The position numbers and the translations under genes are program-made. From positions 62,001-126,000 of the forward strand of contig CALWCE010000006.1 of NCBI GenBank assembly GCA_944376295.1: DNA of 64,000 nt, written 5' to 3'. This DNA comes from an uncultured Clostridia bacterium (lineage in GTDB: Bacteria; Bacillota; Clostridia; Christensenellales; Borkfalkiaceae). Position 1 is the first letter of the stretch. Every line of letters begins with the position of its first letter. The notes under the pieces were generated by a model that had not been told where the DNA came from, searched no databases, and was given only the letters and a program-made list of their open reading frames with translations. This document shows positions 24,009 through 32,825 of this stretch, one piece after another.

Positions 24009-25916
24009 ATGAATATCATTTTGAAAAACGGCGACAAGCTGGAAGTTGCGGAAGGCGCGGACTGCGCCGCTGCCGCAAAGGCCGTTTCGGAAGGGCTCGC
24101 CCGCGCCGCCGTCGCTGCCAAGGTCAACGGGGAGCTCGTCGATCTTTCGACGGCGCTCAAAGAGGGGGACAGCCTCGAGATCGTCACCCTCAAAGACAAG
24201 GAGGGTCTGCACGTCTACCGCCACACCTGCGCGCACGTCCTTGCGCAGGCCATCAAGAACATTTTCCCGACGTCGAAGCTTGCGATCGGGCCCGTCATCG
24301 ACAACGGGTTCTACTACGACATCGACTTCAAGACGCCCATCACGATGGAGGACTTTGCCAAGATCGAGGCGGAGATGAAGAAGATCGTCAAGAGCAATCT
24401 GCCCATCGAGCGCTTTACGCTGCCGCGCAGCGAGGCGATCGCTCTCATGAGCGGCTTCGGCGAAAACTATAAAGTGGAGCTCATCAACGACCTGCCCGAG
24501 GGAGAGGAGATCTCCTTCTACAAGCAGGGCGCGTTCATCGACCTCTGCCGCGGGCCGCACCTTCCTTCGACGGGCAAGATCAAGGCGTTCAAACTGATGA
24601 GCATCGCGGGCGCTTACTGGCGCGGCGACGAAAAGAAGAAGATGCTCACCCGCATCTACGGCACGGCGTTTGCGAAGAAGGAGGAGATGGACGCCTACTT
24701 CGTCATGCTCGAAGAGGCGAAGAAGCGCGACCATATCAAGCTCGGGAGAGAGCTCAAGCTCTTCGCGCTCCTCAACGAGGGCCGCGGCTTTCCCTTCTTC
24801 CTGCCCAACGGCATGGTGCTCAAAAACCTGCTCATCGACTACTGGCGTCAGATCCACCGCCGCGACGGCTATGTCGAGGTGCAGACGCCCATGATCATGA
24901 CGCGGACGCTCTGGGAGACTTCGGGGCATTGGGATCATTACAAGGACAACATGTACACGACCAAGATCGACGGGGAGGAGTGCGCCATCAAGCCCATGAA
25001 CTGCCCCGGCGGCGTGCTCGTCTACAAGCTTTCGCCCCACAGTTATAAAGATCTTCCCATCCGCATGGGTGAGCTCGGGCTTGTCCACCGCCACGAGAAG
25101 AGCGGCCAGCTGCACGGGCTCATGCGCGTGAGATGCTTCACGCAGGACGATGCGCACATCTTCATGACGCCCGAACAGATCACTTCCGAGATCAAGGGCG
25201 TCGTCAAGCTCATCGACGAAGTTTACAAGCTCTTCGGGTTCAAATATCATGTGGAGCTCTCCACCCGCCCCGACGACAGCATGGGTTCGGACGAAGATTG
25301 GGAGAACGCGACGAACGCTCTGCGGGCGGCGCTCGAAGGGCTCGGGCTCGAATACGAGGTCAACGAGGGCGACGGCGCATTCTACGGCCCGAAGATCGAC
25401 TTCCACCTGGAAGACAGCATCGGCAGGACGTGGCAGTGCGGCACCATCCAGCTCGACTTCCAGCTGCCGCAGCGTTTTGACCTCGAATATGTGGGCGAGG
25501 ACGGGCAGAAACACCGCCCGATCATGATCCATCGCGTGGTGTTCGGCTCCATCGAGCGCTTCATGGCGATCCTCATCGAGCACTTCGCGGGCAAGTTCCC
25601 CGTGTGGCTCGCGCCCGAGCAGGTCAAGGTGCTTCCCGTCACCGACCGCGCTGCCGAGTACGCGCAGGCGCTTGCCGATGAGATGAACGCGGCGGGCTTC
25701 CGCGCCTCTGCGGACCTCCGCAAGGAAAAGCTGGGCAGGAAGATCCTCGACGCCGAAGTGGAGAAGGTGCCCTATAAGCTCGTCGTGGGCGACAAGGAGA
25801 TGGAGGACTGCACCGTCTCCGTGCGCCGCCGCGGAGAGGGCGACATCGGCGTGATGGACAAATCTTCCTTCTTCGAGATGCTCCGCGAGGAGAACGACAG
25901 CAAGAAGATCTTCTAA
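24009..25916 (+). CDS. thrS: Threonyl-tRNA synthetase
   Basis: The product has 635 residues, a full-length enzyme; GGAGG precedes the ATG. The order is a TGS domain (1-62), the editing domain with HTCAHVLAQAI (about 73) and the later FIDLCRGPHLPSTG (about 177), the class II catalytic core with MNCPGGVLVYK (about 331) and HRHEKSGQLHGLMRVRCFTQ, and a C-terminal anticodon-binding domain. It charges tRNA-Thr and is controlled by the T-box leader upstream. A hairpin terminator follows. Confidence 0.98.
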   Translation: MNIILKNGDKLEVAEGADCAAAAKAVSEGLARAAVAAKVNGELVDLSTALKEGDSLEIVTLKDKEGLHVYRHTCAHVLAQAIKNIFPTSKLAIGPVIDNGFYYDIDFKTPITMEDFAKIEAEMKKIVKSNLPIERFTLPRSEAIALMSGFGENYKVELINDLPEGEEISFYKQGAFIDLCRGPHLPSTGKIKAFKLMSIAGAYWRGDEKKKMLTRIYGTAFAKKEEMDAYFVMLEEAKKRDHIKLGRELKLFALLNEGRGFPFFLPNGMVLKNLLIDYWRQIHRRDGYVEVQTPMIMTRTLWETSGHWDHYKDNMYTTKIDGEECAIKPMNCPGGVLVYKLSPHSYKDLPIRMGELGLVHRHEKSGQLHGLMRVRCFTQDDAHIFMTPEQITSEIKGVVKLIDEVYKLFGFKYHVELSTRPDDSMGSDEDWENATNALRAALEGLGLEYEVNEGDGAFYGPKIDFHLEDSIGRTWQCGTIQLDFQLPQRFDLEYVGEDGQKHRPIMIHRVVFGSIERFMAILIEHFAGKFPVWLAPEQVKVLPVTDRAAEYAQALADEMNAAGFRASADLRKEKLGRKILDAEVEKVPYKLVVGDKEMEDCTVSVRRRGEGDIGVMDKSSFFEMLREENDSKKIF

Positions 25917-25989
25917 GAGGGCGCGTTTGCGCCGTGGGGAAGCCAATTCCGGGCGCAGACGTTCCATAACGGGCGTATATCTGAGGATC

Positions 25990-26035
25990 GGGAGGCGTGC
26001 TTCTCTTGCAGGCAGGATGGGCGCGCCTCCCTTTT
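25990..26035 (+). terminator. Terminator of thrS
   Basis: An 11-bp stem with one G-T pair (25990-26000 with 26021-26031) followed by TTTT. Confidence 0.75.
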
Positions 26036-26073
26036 GATCGCGGCGGCATCCAAGCGGAAAGGAGCGGAGCAGT

Positions 26074-26742
26074 ATGGAGATCGCGAATAACATTCTGAAG
26101 TATTACTTGAAAAACGTGTACTTCATTACAGGCACTGCCTATGCGGGAAAGTCGACCGCCGTCAAGATGCTTGCCGAACGGTACGGCATGATCTGCTGCG
26201 GAGAAAACTTTCACAGCGCCGTATCCGACGTTGTTGCTTCGCCCGAACGGCAGCCGAATATCCATTATCTCAACACTCTGACCGATTGGAAGCAGTTTGT
26301 GACGCGCCCTCCCGAAGAATATGCAAAGTGGGCGGCGGGCGTTGCGCGGGAGGCTGCCGAATTTGAAGTTGCGGCGCTCATCTCCCTGCCCAAAGACAGG
26401 AAGGCGATCGTTGACACCAACATCCCCCTCGGCACCTTGAAAGAAATTTCCGATCATCGGCACGTTGCCGTGATGCTCTCGCCGCAGTCGATGAGCGTAG
26501 AGCGATTCTTTGAACGGGGCGATGCGGAAAAGCAGTTTCTTTTGACGACGATCGAGAGCTGCGAAGACCCCGACGCCGTTTTGGAAAACTTCCGTCAGGG
26601 GCTTGCGCTCGTCAATTCCCGTGAAGCTTATGAGGAATTTGCGGGCAGCGGGTTTTTCACGCTCGTAAGGGGTGAGGACGGCAAAGACACCCGGGAAGAA
26701 GTGTGCGGGAAGCTCGCAAGGCATTTCGGCTTTCTCGGGTGA
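26074..26742 (+). CDS. P-loop kinase-like protein, substrate unknown
   Basis: The product has 222 residues; AAGGAGCGGAGCAGT precedes the ATG. A strand and P-loop are clear: VYFITGTAYAGKSTAVKMLA (about 15-34). A buried strand KAIVDTNIPLGTL (about 110) could carry the Walker-B-type Asp, and VAVMLSPQSMSVERFFERGD (about 128-147) resembles the lid region of small nucleotide or metabolite kinases. No specific family is recognised. It lies between thrS and a radical SAM gene, 87 bases ahead of the latter, in DNA of lower GC than the surroundings. Substrate cannot be inferred. Confidence 0.7.
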   Translation: MEIANNILKYYLKNVYFITGTAYAGKSTAVKMLAERYGMICCGENFHSAVSDVVASPERQPNIHYLNTLTDWKQFVTRPPEEYAKWAAGVAREAAEFEVAALISLPKDRKAIVDTNIPLGTLKEISDHRHVAVMLSPQSMSVERFFERGDAEKQFLLTTIESCEDPDAVLENFRQGLALVNSREAYEEFAGSGFFTLVRGEDGKDTREEVCGKLARHFGFLG

Positions 26743-26829
26743 AGTTTTGTTTGGTGTGCATGGAAGGCAGTGGAAGACCGCTTGTATTTTCCCGAGATAC
26801 TGCTCATGCGTCAGACTGTGGAGGAGGTT

Positions 26830-27867
26830 ATGTTTGAAAGAATAACGGTATGTCTCGATATGTATGGCTGTCCGAACCGATGCAAACATTGTTGGGTCGG
26901 GCATTCTTCGAACGGCAATCTGACCAAGGACGATCTCATTTACGTTGCAGAGAAATTTCGTCCGTTTACAAACGCCCTGACTGTCTACGACTGGTATCGT
27001 GAACCCGATTACAGGGATAACTATCAGGAACTTTGGGATCTGTGCAGCCGCTTGTCCGATGTCCGTGAAAACCATTTTGAACTGATCAGCGTTTGGCGTA
27101 TCGTCCGTGACAGGGAATATGTTAAGTGGCTTTCCGCACTCGGATTAAAAAAGGCGCAGCTGACTTTATTCGGCGGGCAGGAAAAGACAGATTTTTATAC
27201 AGGCAGGAAAAATGCGTACAATGAAATATTGGAAGCGATCGACATCCTGCTTGCAAATCAGATCTCTCCGCGTATCCAGATGTTTGTAAACAAAGACAAT
27301 ATCGGTGAGCTTCCTTTGATCGAGACGCTCATAACAAAATCAGAGTTGGAGAAGCGCTGCAGGTCTTTTGGCGGAGAGTTTTCCTTTTTTATGCATCAAG
27401 GCTCTTGCGATGGGGAAAACGAAAAACGATATGCCGTCAGATTGACCGGGGACGATCTCCATAAGATCCCGCAGGCGCTCGCGGATTATACATTAAAGCA
27501 CTTTCACAAAACAAGGATAGAGGATGTATTCGGCAAATCGGAGCAGACGCTCTGTGAGGAACTGAAAAATGACAACTCGACCGCAAGCTATGTGAGTGAG
27601 ACGCCCGTCTTCTTTGTTGATAACCGTTTTTTCGTTTATCCGAATGTGACGACCCCCGGACCATCATGGTGTTTGGGGAATCTGAAGACGGAAGGAGCGG
27701 AAACTATTTTAGAAAATTACACGCAAAGCAAAAGTGTCGGACAGCATATCCGCCTGACTGTTCCCGTCTGCGAGATCGCCGCATCCCAAGGGGATGTGAC
27801 TAGCCAAAGATTATTCGAGAAAGACGATTATATACAATATCTCACGAATCAATATTGCAGGCTGTGA
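26830..27867 (+). CDS. Radical SAM enzyme, function unknown
   Basis: I take the ATG at 26830 (MFERITVCLDMYGCPNRCKH), directly behind GGAGGAGG; starts at 26770 (GTG) or 26806 are possible. This gives 345 residues. The [4Fe-4S] motif is CPNRCKHCW (CxxxCxxC, about residues 14-21), and QLTLFGGQE (about 115) resembles the SAM-binding Gly-rich stretch. Further Cys occur near the C-terminus (SWCLGN, VPVCEI), suggestive of an auxiliary site, but not a complete SPASM pattern. No precursor peptide gene is seen beside it. Base composition is AT-richer than the neighbours, a sign of transfer. Confidence 0.8.
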   Translation: MFERITVCLDMYGCPNRCKHCWVGHSSNGNLTKDDLIYVAEKFRPFTNALTVYDWYREPDYRDNYQELWDLCSRLSDVRENHFELISVWRIVRDREYVKWLSALGLKKAQLTLFGGQEKTDFYTGRKNAYNEILEAIDILLANQISPRIQMFVNKDNIGELPLIETLITKSELEKRCRSFGGEFSFFMHQGSCDGENEKRYAVRLTGDDLHKIPQALADYTLKHFHKTRIEDVFGKSEQTLCEELKNDNSTASYVSETPVFFVDNRFFVYPNVTTPGPSWCLGNLKTEGAETILENYTQSKSVGQHIRLTVPVCEIAASQGDVTSQRLFEKDDYIQYLTNQYCRL

Positions 27868-27882
27868 TCGGAATCAAGCAAA

Positions 27883-27922
27883 CGAAAAGGGGCGCTTCCG
27901 TTGAAGGATGCGCCTCTTTTCG
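27883..27922. terminator. Bidirectional terminator
   Basis: A 13-bp stem with one G-T pair (27883-27895 with 27910-27922) lies between the convergent radical SAM and HExxH genes. Confidence 0.8.
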
Positions 27923-27984
27923 TATTTTGAATTGTGCTGTTTTGAAAGGTTTTTCCGGCAGGGGATCGGCTTTGGTATGGACGT

Positions 27985-28449
27985 TTATTCGATAGGCTTT
28001 AAGCCTTCATAAAGCTCCGTAAATGACTTTGTTGTGCTGCAGCGCTGAAAGGAAAGTACCTTGTTTTGCCCGAATTCCAGCAAAAAACATTTTGTCAGTT
28101 CTTCTACCGTCTGTTCGAGAGCGGTGAAGAAACAACGATAGGCAAAATCGTACGCTTGCGTACCCTCTTCAAAATTGCTGACGATCAACGATTCCGTTAT
28201 CTGATCCAACGGGTAAAGTTTCAGATGCATCAGTTCGTGAACGATCATTTCTTCCATATTTTCCCGATCGATTTCGGTGGCGTTGAGCAGAATGATGGCT
28301 TTCCGGTCGTCGCAGTCGATCTTAAAATCGGCTGTCTTTCGCCATGCGGGATCCTCGACCCATTCCAGATGAATATCCCAGTCGGGCGTAAGGCGAAGTT
28401 TCTTGATCCATTTTTCAAAAAGTAATTGTAAGGTTTCTCTGGTTTGCAT
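27985..28449 (-). CDS. HExxH putative zinc metalloprotease-like protein
   Basis: The product has 154 residues from the ATG at 28449 (MQTRETLQLLFEKWIKKLRL); the ribosome site is weak. The motif IVHELMHLKLYPLDQ (about 89-103) contains HExxH as in SprT-like and other small gluzincins. A later glutamate in FEEGTQAYDF may be the third ligand. The N-terminal DWDIHLEWVEDPAWRKTADF and RKAIILLNATEID strands are typical of proteins that fold like toxin-antitoxin or phage-borne metallopeptidases. The role is unknown. It lies in the same AT-richer island as the radical SAM gene. Confidence 0.75.
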   Translation of the reverse strand: MQTRETLQLLFEKWIKKLRLTPDWDIHLEWVEDPAWRKTADFKIDCDDRKAIILLNATEIDRENMEEMIVHELMHLKLYPLDQITESLIVSNFEEGTQAYDFAYRCFFTALEQTVEELTKCFLLEFGQNKVLSFQRCSTTKSFTELYEGLKPIE

Positions 28450-28485
28450 GTTGCACACGGTTCCTTTATTATGAAATTTTTTATG

Positions 28486-28515
28486 AAAAAAGACAGCCGA
28501 GGGGCTGCCTTTTTT
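28486..28515 (-). terminator. Terminator of the PadR-coiled-coil gene
   Basis: A stem (28486-28498 with 28503-28515, one mismatch) with T-runs on both strands lies just after the stop of the minus-strand gene. Confidence 0.8.
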
Positions 28516-28529
28516 CATAGATTTGGAGA

Positions 28530-31040
28530 TCATTCGTTCTTCGGGCGGACCTGGAAGTAGTAGGCGACCGCGAAGACGACGATGTTCAGGAAGAACACGA
28601 CGGGGATGACGACATAGCTCATCAGCTGGCTTGCATTGGTGAAGTCGATATTCCCCGCAAGCGCGATGATGAGGATGACGATCACACACAGCGCGTAAGT
28701 GACGATGGTATTGACGAGCAGGTTCCCCGTCCGCCGCAAAGCGCGCTCGCCGTAGTGGTTGACATAGGCGAGGCCGCAGACGAGCAGGACGGCAAGTCCC
28801 GCGCCCCAGATGAGATAGGGGTAGAAGCGGGGGAGCTGCAGCGTGCGCAGGAGCCCCAGCGTGATGCTGCCTTCGGCAATGCAGAGAAGGAACACGGTGA
28901 GCGCGCTGAAGAAGAGCGCTTTGCCCTTGTGAACGAGGTTGACGGAGAGCGTCGTCGTGACGGGCTTCGTTCCGCCGCCCGAGGTCGTGATGCGGATACC
29001 GTCGGCGGCTGCGCGCATCTCGATGTCATAGAAGTCGATGCCGTCCAGTGAGCGGGGCGGGGGAGTGGGCGCCGCCTTTTTGGGGGCAGGCGGTTCGGGG
29101 GGAGCCTGATAGACGGGCTCCTGCCGCTCTTCGGGCGCGGGCTGTGCCTGCGGCTGAGGGACGGGCTGAGGCGCGGGCTGCGGCTCTGCTGGTTCCTCTT
29201 TGATGGTGTTCATGTATAGCTTTCCGATGACCGAGCGGTATTCCCGTTCTGCTTCCGATTTGGCGGCATACATGGGAGGCTTTGCGTCTCCTGCGGGAAC
29301 GACGGGGGTGTTGAAATAATTAAACTCGGACGCGCCGGAACTGTCCTCCACGGGAGGGGTGTTGACGAGGCTGAGGTAATTTTGATGGATCATCTGCTGT
29401 TCGCGCTTACGGAAACGCTCCTCGTCTTCGCTGCGGATGCGCTGCTCCTGCTCGGCAAGTTCGAGCGCGTGCTGCGCTTTGAGCTGTTCCTCGCGGTCGC
29501 GGATCATCTGTTCGTATTTGGCGCGTTCTTCGGCAAAGGGCTGCATCTCCATGATGCGCGCGTTCTGCTGTGCTTTTTCATCGTCGAGGGCATCGGCGTG
29601 CGCACGCTCTTCTTCGAGACGGGCTTCCTCTGCCGCGCGGCGCTCCTCTTCCTCGGCGGCGAGGCGCTGCTCCTCTTCAAGGCGCTGCTGTTCCGCCTGC
29701 GCTTCTTCCTCTGCGAGCCGCGCTTCTTCCGCAAGCCGCGCTTCTTCGGCGGCGCGGGCGTCTTCGGCGGCGCGGGCTTCTTCCGCAAGCCGCTGTTCCT
29801 CTTCGCGGCGGCGCAGCTCGTCCTCATAGCGGAGGCGGGCGAACGCTTCTGCCTCCATGCGGCGGCGCTGTTCCTCTTCGAGACGCGCCGCTTCGCGGGC
29901 GCGCATCTCTTCCCAGTAGCGGTTCTGTGCCGCTGCTTCCGCGATCATGCGGTTGCGCTGTTCCTCTTCGTTGCGGAAGAGTTCTTCGCGCGTGCGCAGC
30001 ATCTCTTCGCGCGTGCGCAGTTGCTCTTCGGCGCGGCGCTGCTCTTCCTCGAATGCGGCGCGGCGCGCTTCCAGCTCCCGGAAGGCGGGGTGATCTTCGG
30101 AAAGGGGAGCGGCAGTTTCTGCTGTTTCCGCCGCTTCCGAAGCGCCGCCATTGTTTTCGGGCTCTTCGGGCGCGGGTTCGGAGAGGGAGGGGAATGCGGC
30201 TGCCGCCGCGGCGGTCTGCATGCCCTCTTCGCTCTCCTGCACATCTTCTTCGGGGGCGTCCTGCGAATTCTCTTCGGGGGCGGGTCCGGCGTGCTCGGCG
30301 GAAGCGTCCTCCGAATCAGCCGCCTCTTCCGTAGCGCTGCCCTGCATGGACTCGGCGATCCCGGCTGCGTCCTCTTCGGGCGCTGCCTCTTCCGTGGGCC
30401 CGTCCACAGGCTCCTCTGTCGGTTCGTCTATGGGCTCGTCCGCGGGCTCGTACTCGTCGTCGATCTCGCCCGTCGCGGGGACGCGGGTCGTCGACTGCTT
30501 CAAAACGCGCATGTCGACGGCGGAGGGAGGGGGGGAGGAGAAGTCGAAGTCCTTATCGGAGATGAGGCTGTCGATGACGGTGCGGGAGTACTCCCATTCC
30601 ATGAGGTTGCGCTCGGCGATCTCCTTGCCCTGGTCGGTAAGGGAGAAGTACTTGCGCCTGCCGCCGCCCGCCGTGCCGCCCCAATAGGACGTGATATAGC
30701 CTTCCTTCTCGAGCCGTTTCAAGGCGCTGTAGAGGGAGGGCTGTTTGAGCTGATACTGATTGTGGCTCTTGCGGGCGATCTCTTCGAGGATCGCATAGCC
30801 GTACTTGTCCCCGTCATAGAGGGAGCGGAGAATGATGGTGTTGATGTGGCCGCGGATAAGATCGGAGCTGATGGTGCCGTGATCCTTTTCGTCCTCTTCG
30901 CCGTTTTCTTCCTCGCTTTCTTCGGGCGCGGGATCGGGTCCTTCCGAAGGGGAGACTGCTTCCTCCCGAGGGGGGAGGGCGGGCTCTTCGGCGACGTCTA
31001 CGATCGGTTCGTCTTCGCTATGGGTAAATTCCTGATCCAT
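28530..31040 (-). CDS. PadR winged-helix domain fused to a long coiled coil and membrane domain
   Basis: The product has 836 residues from the ATG at 31040, with GGAGACTCCCT upstream. Residues 1-55 are acidic. Residues 56-150 form a PadR winged helix (DLIRGHINTIILRSLYDGDK, YQLKQPSLYSALKRLEKEGY, RRKYFSLTDQGKEIAERN). An acidic low-complexity stretch follows (about 190-310), then a Glu/Arg/Ala coiled coil of about 240 residues (EEARAAEDARAAEEARLAEE), a Pro/Gln-rich linker, and four or five membrane helices in the last 130 residues. PadR proteins are normally about 110-180 residues and soluble. The fusion would tie a DNA-binding domain to the membrane. It has a strong promoter of its own. Target and signal unknown. 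Confidence 0.85.
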   Translation of the reverse strand: MDQEFTHSEDEPIVDVAEEPALPPREEAVSPSEGPDPAPEESEEENGEEDEKDHGTISSDLIRGHINTIILRSLYDGDKYGYAILEEIARKSHNQYQLKQPSLYSALKRLEKEGYITSYWGGTAGGGRRKYFSLTDQGKEIAERNLMEWEYSRTVIDSLISDKDFDFSSPPPSAVDMRVLKQSTTRVPATGEIDDEYEPADEPIDEPTEEPVDGPTEEAAPEEDAAGIAESMQGSATEEAADSEDASAEHAGPAPEENSQDAPEEDVQESEEGMQTAAAAAAFPSLSEPAPEEPENNGGASEAAETAETAAPLSEDHPAFRELEARRAAFEEEQRRAEEQLRTREEMLRTREELFRNEEEQRNRMIAEAAAQNRYWEEMRAREAARLEEEQRRRMEAEAFARLRYEDELRRREEEQRLAEEARAAEDARAAEEARLAEEARLAEEEAQAEQQRLEEEQRLAAEEEERRAAEEARLEEERAHADALDDEKAQQNARIMEMQPFAEERAKYEQMIRDREEQLKAQHALELAEQEQRIRSEDEERFRKREQQMIHQNYLSLVNTPPVEDSSGASEFNYFNTPVVPAGDAKPPMYAAKSEAEREYRSVIGKLYMNTIKEEPAEPQPAPQPVPQPQAQPAPEERQEPVYQAPPEPPAPKKAAPTPPPRSLDGIDFYDIEMRAAADGIRITTSGGGTKPVTTTLSVNLVHKGKALFFSALTVFLLCIAEGSITLGLLRTLQLPRFYPYLIWGAGLAVLLVCGLAYVNHYGERALRRTGNLLVNTIVTYALCVIVILIIALAGNIDFTNASQLMSYVVIPVVFFLNIVVFAVAYYFQVRPKNE

Positions 31041-31068
31041 AGGGAGTCTCCTTATACGATATGACACT

Positions 31069-31097
31069 ATTATACAGGATACGACAAGATTTGTCAA
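31069..31097 (-). promoter_or_regulatory. Promoter of the PadR-fusion gene
   Basis: On the minus strand TTGACA (31097-31092), 17-bp spacer, TATAAT (31074-31069). PadR proteins usually repress themselves, but no clear operator is recognised. Confidence 0.85.
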
Positions 31098-31100
31098 GGG

Positions 31101-31126
31101 TGTAGAGTACTATGCCTGACGTAATT
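31101..31126 (+). repeat. Copy B of the repeated motif
   Basis: GAGTACTATG followed by CCTGACGTAATT aligns with copies A and D; the left end (TTAGCATA) is degenerate here. It lies just upstream of the promoter of the PadR-fusion gene. Confidence 0.6.
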
Positions 31127-31190
31127 GCAAAAAAATTTTGCTATTTTGTGCGTTTTGCCGCCTTCGACCACAGGATACGGGGGTAAGAGA

Positions 31191-31210
31191 ATGCTATGTC
31201 AGACATAGCT
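31191..31210. repeat. Copy C of the repeated motif, palindromic core
   Basis: ATGCTATGTCAGACATAGCT contains the near-perfect palindrome CTATGTC-A-GACATAG. It shares the right half of the motif with copy E and lies about 80 bases from copy B. Confidence 0.55.
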
Positions 31211-31234
31211 TGTCTTATTTTCGCTAAAAAAGAG

Positions 31235-31257
31235 GCGGCGGGAATTTCTCCCGCCGC
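31235..31257 (-). terminator. Terminator of the ABC transporter operon
   Basis: A 9-bp GC stem (31235-31243 with 31249-31257) followed on the minus strand by CTCTTTTTT. Confidence 0.85.
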
Positions 31258-31266
31258 AAGACGGGC

Positions 31267-32067
31267 TCATGTGCGGACGAGCTTTTTTTCGAGGAGAGCC
31301 ACGAGGAAGTACATGAGCGCCGCGAGAAAGCAGAGGATGACGGTCGCCGCCATCACGAGGTCGAGCTTGAACACCTGCCCGCCGTACACGATGAGGTACC
31401 CGAGCCCCGCCCGCGAGACGATGTATTCGCCCATGATGGAGCCGATCCAGCTCATGCCGACGGCGACTTTGAGCATGGAGACGAAGGCGGGAAGGGAGGA
31501 GGGCAGGACGAGCTTTACAAGGATGTGCGCCTTGTTCGCGCCCATCGACCGAAGGAGCAGTACTTTGCCCTCGTCCGCCGAGAGGAAGGCGGAGAGCATG
31601 TGCAGGATGACAAGGATGACGGTGACGAGGATGGTCATGAAGACGATGGCGCGGCTCCCCGTACCGCACCAGATGATGATGAGCGGCCCCAAAGCGATCT
31701 TGGGGAGCGCGTTGAGGACGACGATGTAGGGCTCTAAGATGCGGCGGAAGGTCTCGCTCCACCAAAGGAGCAGGGCGGTAACGCCGCCTAAGAGGATGGC
31801 GGCAATAAAGCCGATGAGCGTTTCCGAAAGGGTGATGCCGATATGATAGAAGAGGGTGCCCTCTTGATAGAGGGAAGCGATCGTCTTGGCGATGCGGGAG
31901 GGGGAGCTGACGAGGAAGGGGTCTGCCCAATGAAGGGCGGTGACGAGTTCCCACAGCCCCAAAAGAAGGAGCAGCAGCCCCAGCCGCACGGCGTTGACGA
32001 CGCCTGTTTTTCTTCTGCTCTTTTGTAGGAAAGCGCGGTGTTCTTTGGAGATATTGTCGTGTTTCAT
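31267..32067 (-). CDS. ABC transporter permease, SsuC/ThiX type
   Basis: The product has 266 residues from the ATG at 32067, with AAGGAACTCGACCC upstream. Six membrane helices are visible, and the BPD_transp loop contacting the ATPase is in SMGANKAHILVKLVLPSSLP (about 180-199). The family imports sulfonates, taurine, nitrate or thiamine precursors. The ATG overlaps the ATPase gene's stop (ATGA), so it is the third gene of the operon binding protein, ATPase, permease. Confidence 0.88.
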   Translation of the reverse strand: MKHDNISKEHRAFLQKSRRKTGVVNAVRLGLLLLLLGLWELVTALHWADPFLVSSPSRIAKTIASLYQEGTLFYHIGITLSETLIGFIAAILLGGVTALLLWWSETFRRILEPYIVVLNALPKIALGPLIIIWCGTGSRAIVFMTILVTVILVILHMLSAFLSADEGKVLLLRSMGANKAHILVKLVLPSSLPAFVSMLKVAVGMSWIGSIMGEYIVSRAGLGYLIVYGGQVFKLDLVMAATVILCFLAALMYFLVALLEKKLVRT

Positions 32068-32795
32068 GGGTCGAGTTCCTTCCAGAGTGTTTCGAACCAG
32101 CCCGAAAAGCGGGGTTCTTCCCGCCGCTTCAGGGGATCGGGAGAGAGAAAGTCCGTCTCGTGCGAGGCGAGAAGGCGGGCGGGGCGGGCGGTGAGCACGA
32201 AGATGCGGTCTGCAAGGGAGACAGCTTCCGAAATATCGTGCGTGATGAGGAGCGCCGCCTTTTTCTCGCTTCTGAGGATGTGCGAAACGTCCGAGGCGAC
32301 TTTGAGGCGGGTCTGATAGTCGAGCGCGGAGAAGGGCTCGTCGAGGAGCAGGATGTCGGGCTCCATGACGAGCGTCCTGATGAGCGCGGCGCGCTGGCGC
32401 ATCCCGCCCGAGAGCTCGGAAGGATAGCGCTTCAAAAAGCCCGAGAGCCCGTATTTTTCGGCAAGTTCCAGCGCACGGGCGCGGCGGGCGGGAGTGTTCT
32501 TTTTCTGCACTTCGAGCGGAAGGTACAGATTTTTCTCGATGGTGCGCCACGGGAAGAGTTCGTCGCGTTGGAGCATGTAGCCGATGCTCCCCTTCCGCGT
32601 CACTCTGCCTGCGGAGGGCGTTAAGAGTCCGGCGGCGAGCGAGAGGACGGTGCTCTTGCCGCAGCCCGAAGGGCCGATCATGGCGGCGAATTCCCCCTCG
32701 CCGAGGGAGAAGGTGAGCCCTTTTAAGGCGGTGACTTCTCCCTGCCGCGTGTGATAGGTGAGACTTACGTTGTCAAAGGCGAGTATTTCTTTCAT
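32064..32795 (-). CDS. ABC transporter ATPase, SsuB/ThiZ type
   Basis: The product has 243 residues from the ATG at 32795 (MKEILAFDNVSLTYHTRQGE). Walker A is GPSGCGKST (about 38-46), then the Q-loop in MLQRDELFPWRT, signature ELSGGMRQRAALIRTL (about 130), and Walker B DILLLDEPFSALD. The ending resembles SsuB/TauB (PLKRREEPRFSGWFETLWKE). It energises the permease. The ribosome site is weak, suggesting it is translated by reinitiation after the binding-protein gene 30 bases upstream. Confidence 0.9.
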   Translation of the reverse strand: MKEILAFDNVSLTYHTRQGEVTALKGLTFSLGEGEFAAMIGPSGCGKSTVLSLAAGLLTPSAGRVTRKGSIGYMLQRDELFPWRTIEKNLYLPLEVQKKNTPARRARALELAEKYGLSGFLKRYPSELSGGMRQRAALIRTLVMEPDILLLDEPFSALDYQTRLKVASDVSHILRSEKKAALLITHDISEAVSLADRIFVLTARPARLLASHETDFLSPDPLKRREEPRFSGWFETLWKELDP

Positions 32796-32825
32796 GGTCG
32801 TGCCGCCCAAAGGGGCGCTTTGGCG

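Noticed and set aside
29382-31064. A 560-residue plus-strand open frame opposite the PadR fusion
   Set aside because: Its Phe/Leu/Ala-rich sequence is the complement of the Glu/Arg coiled-coil codons; no ribosome site or membrane-protein pattern.
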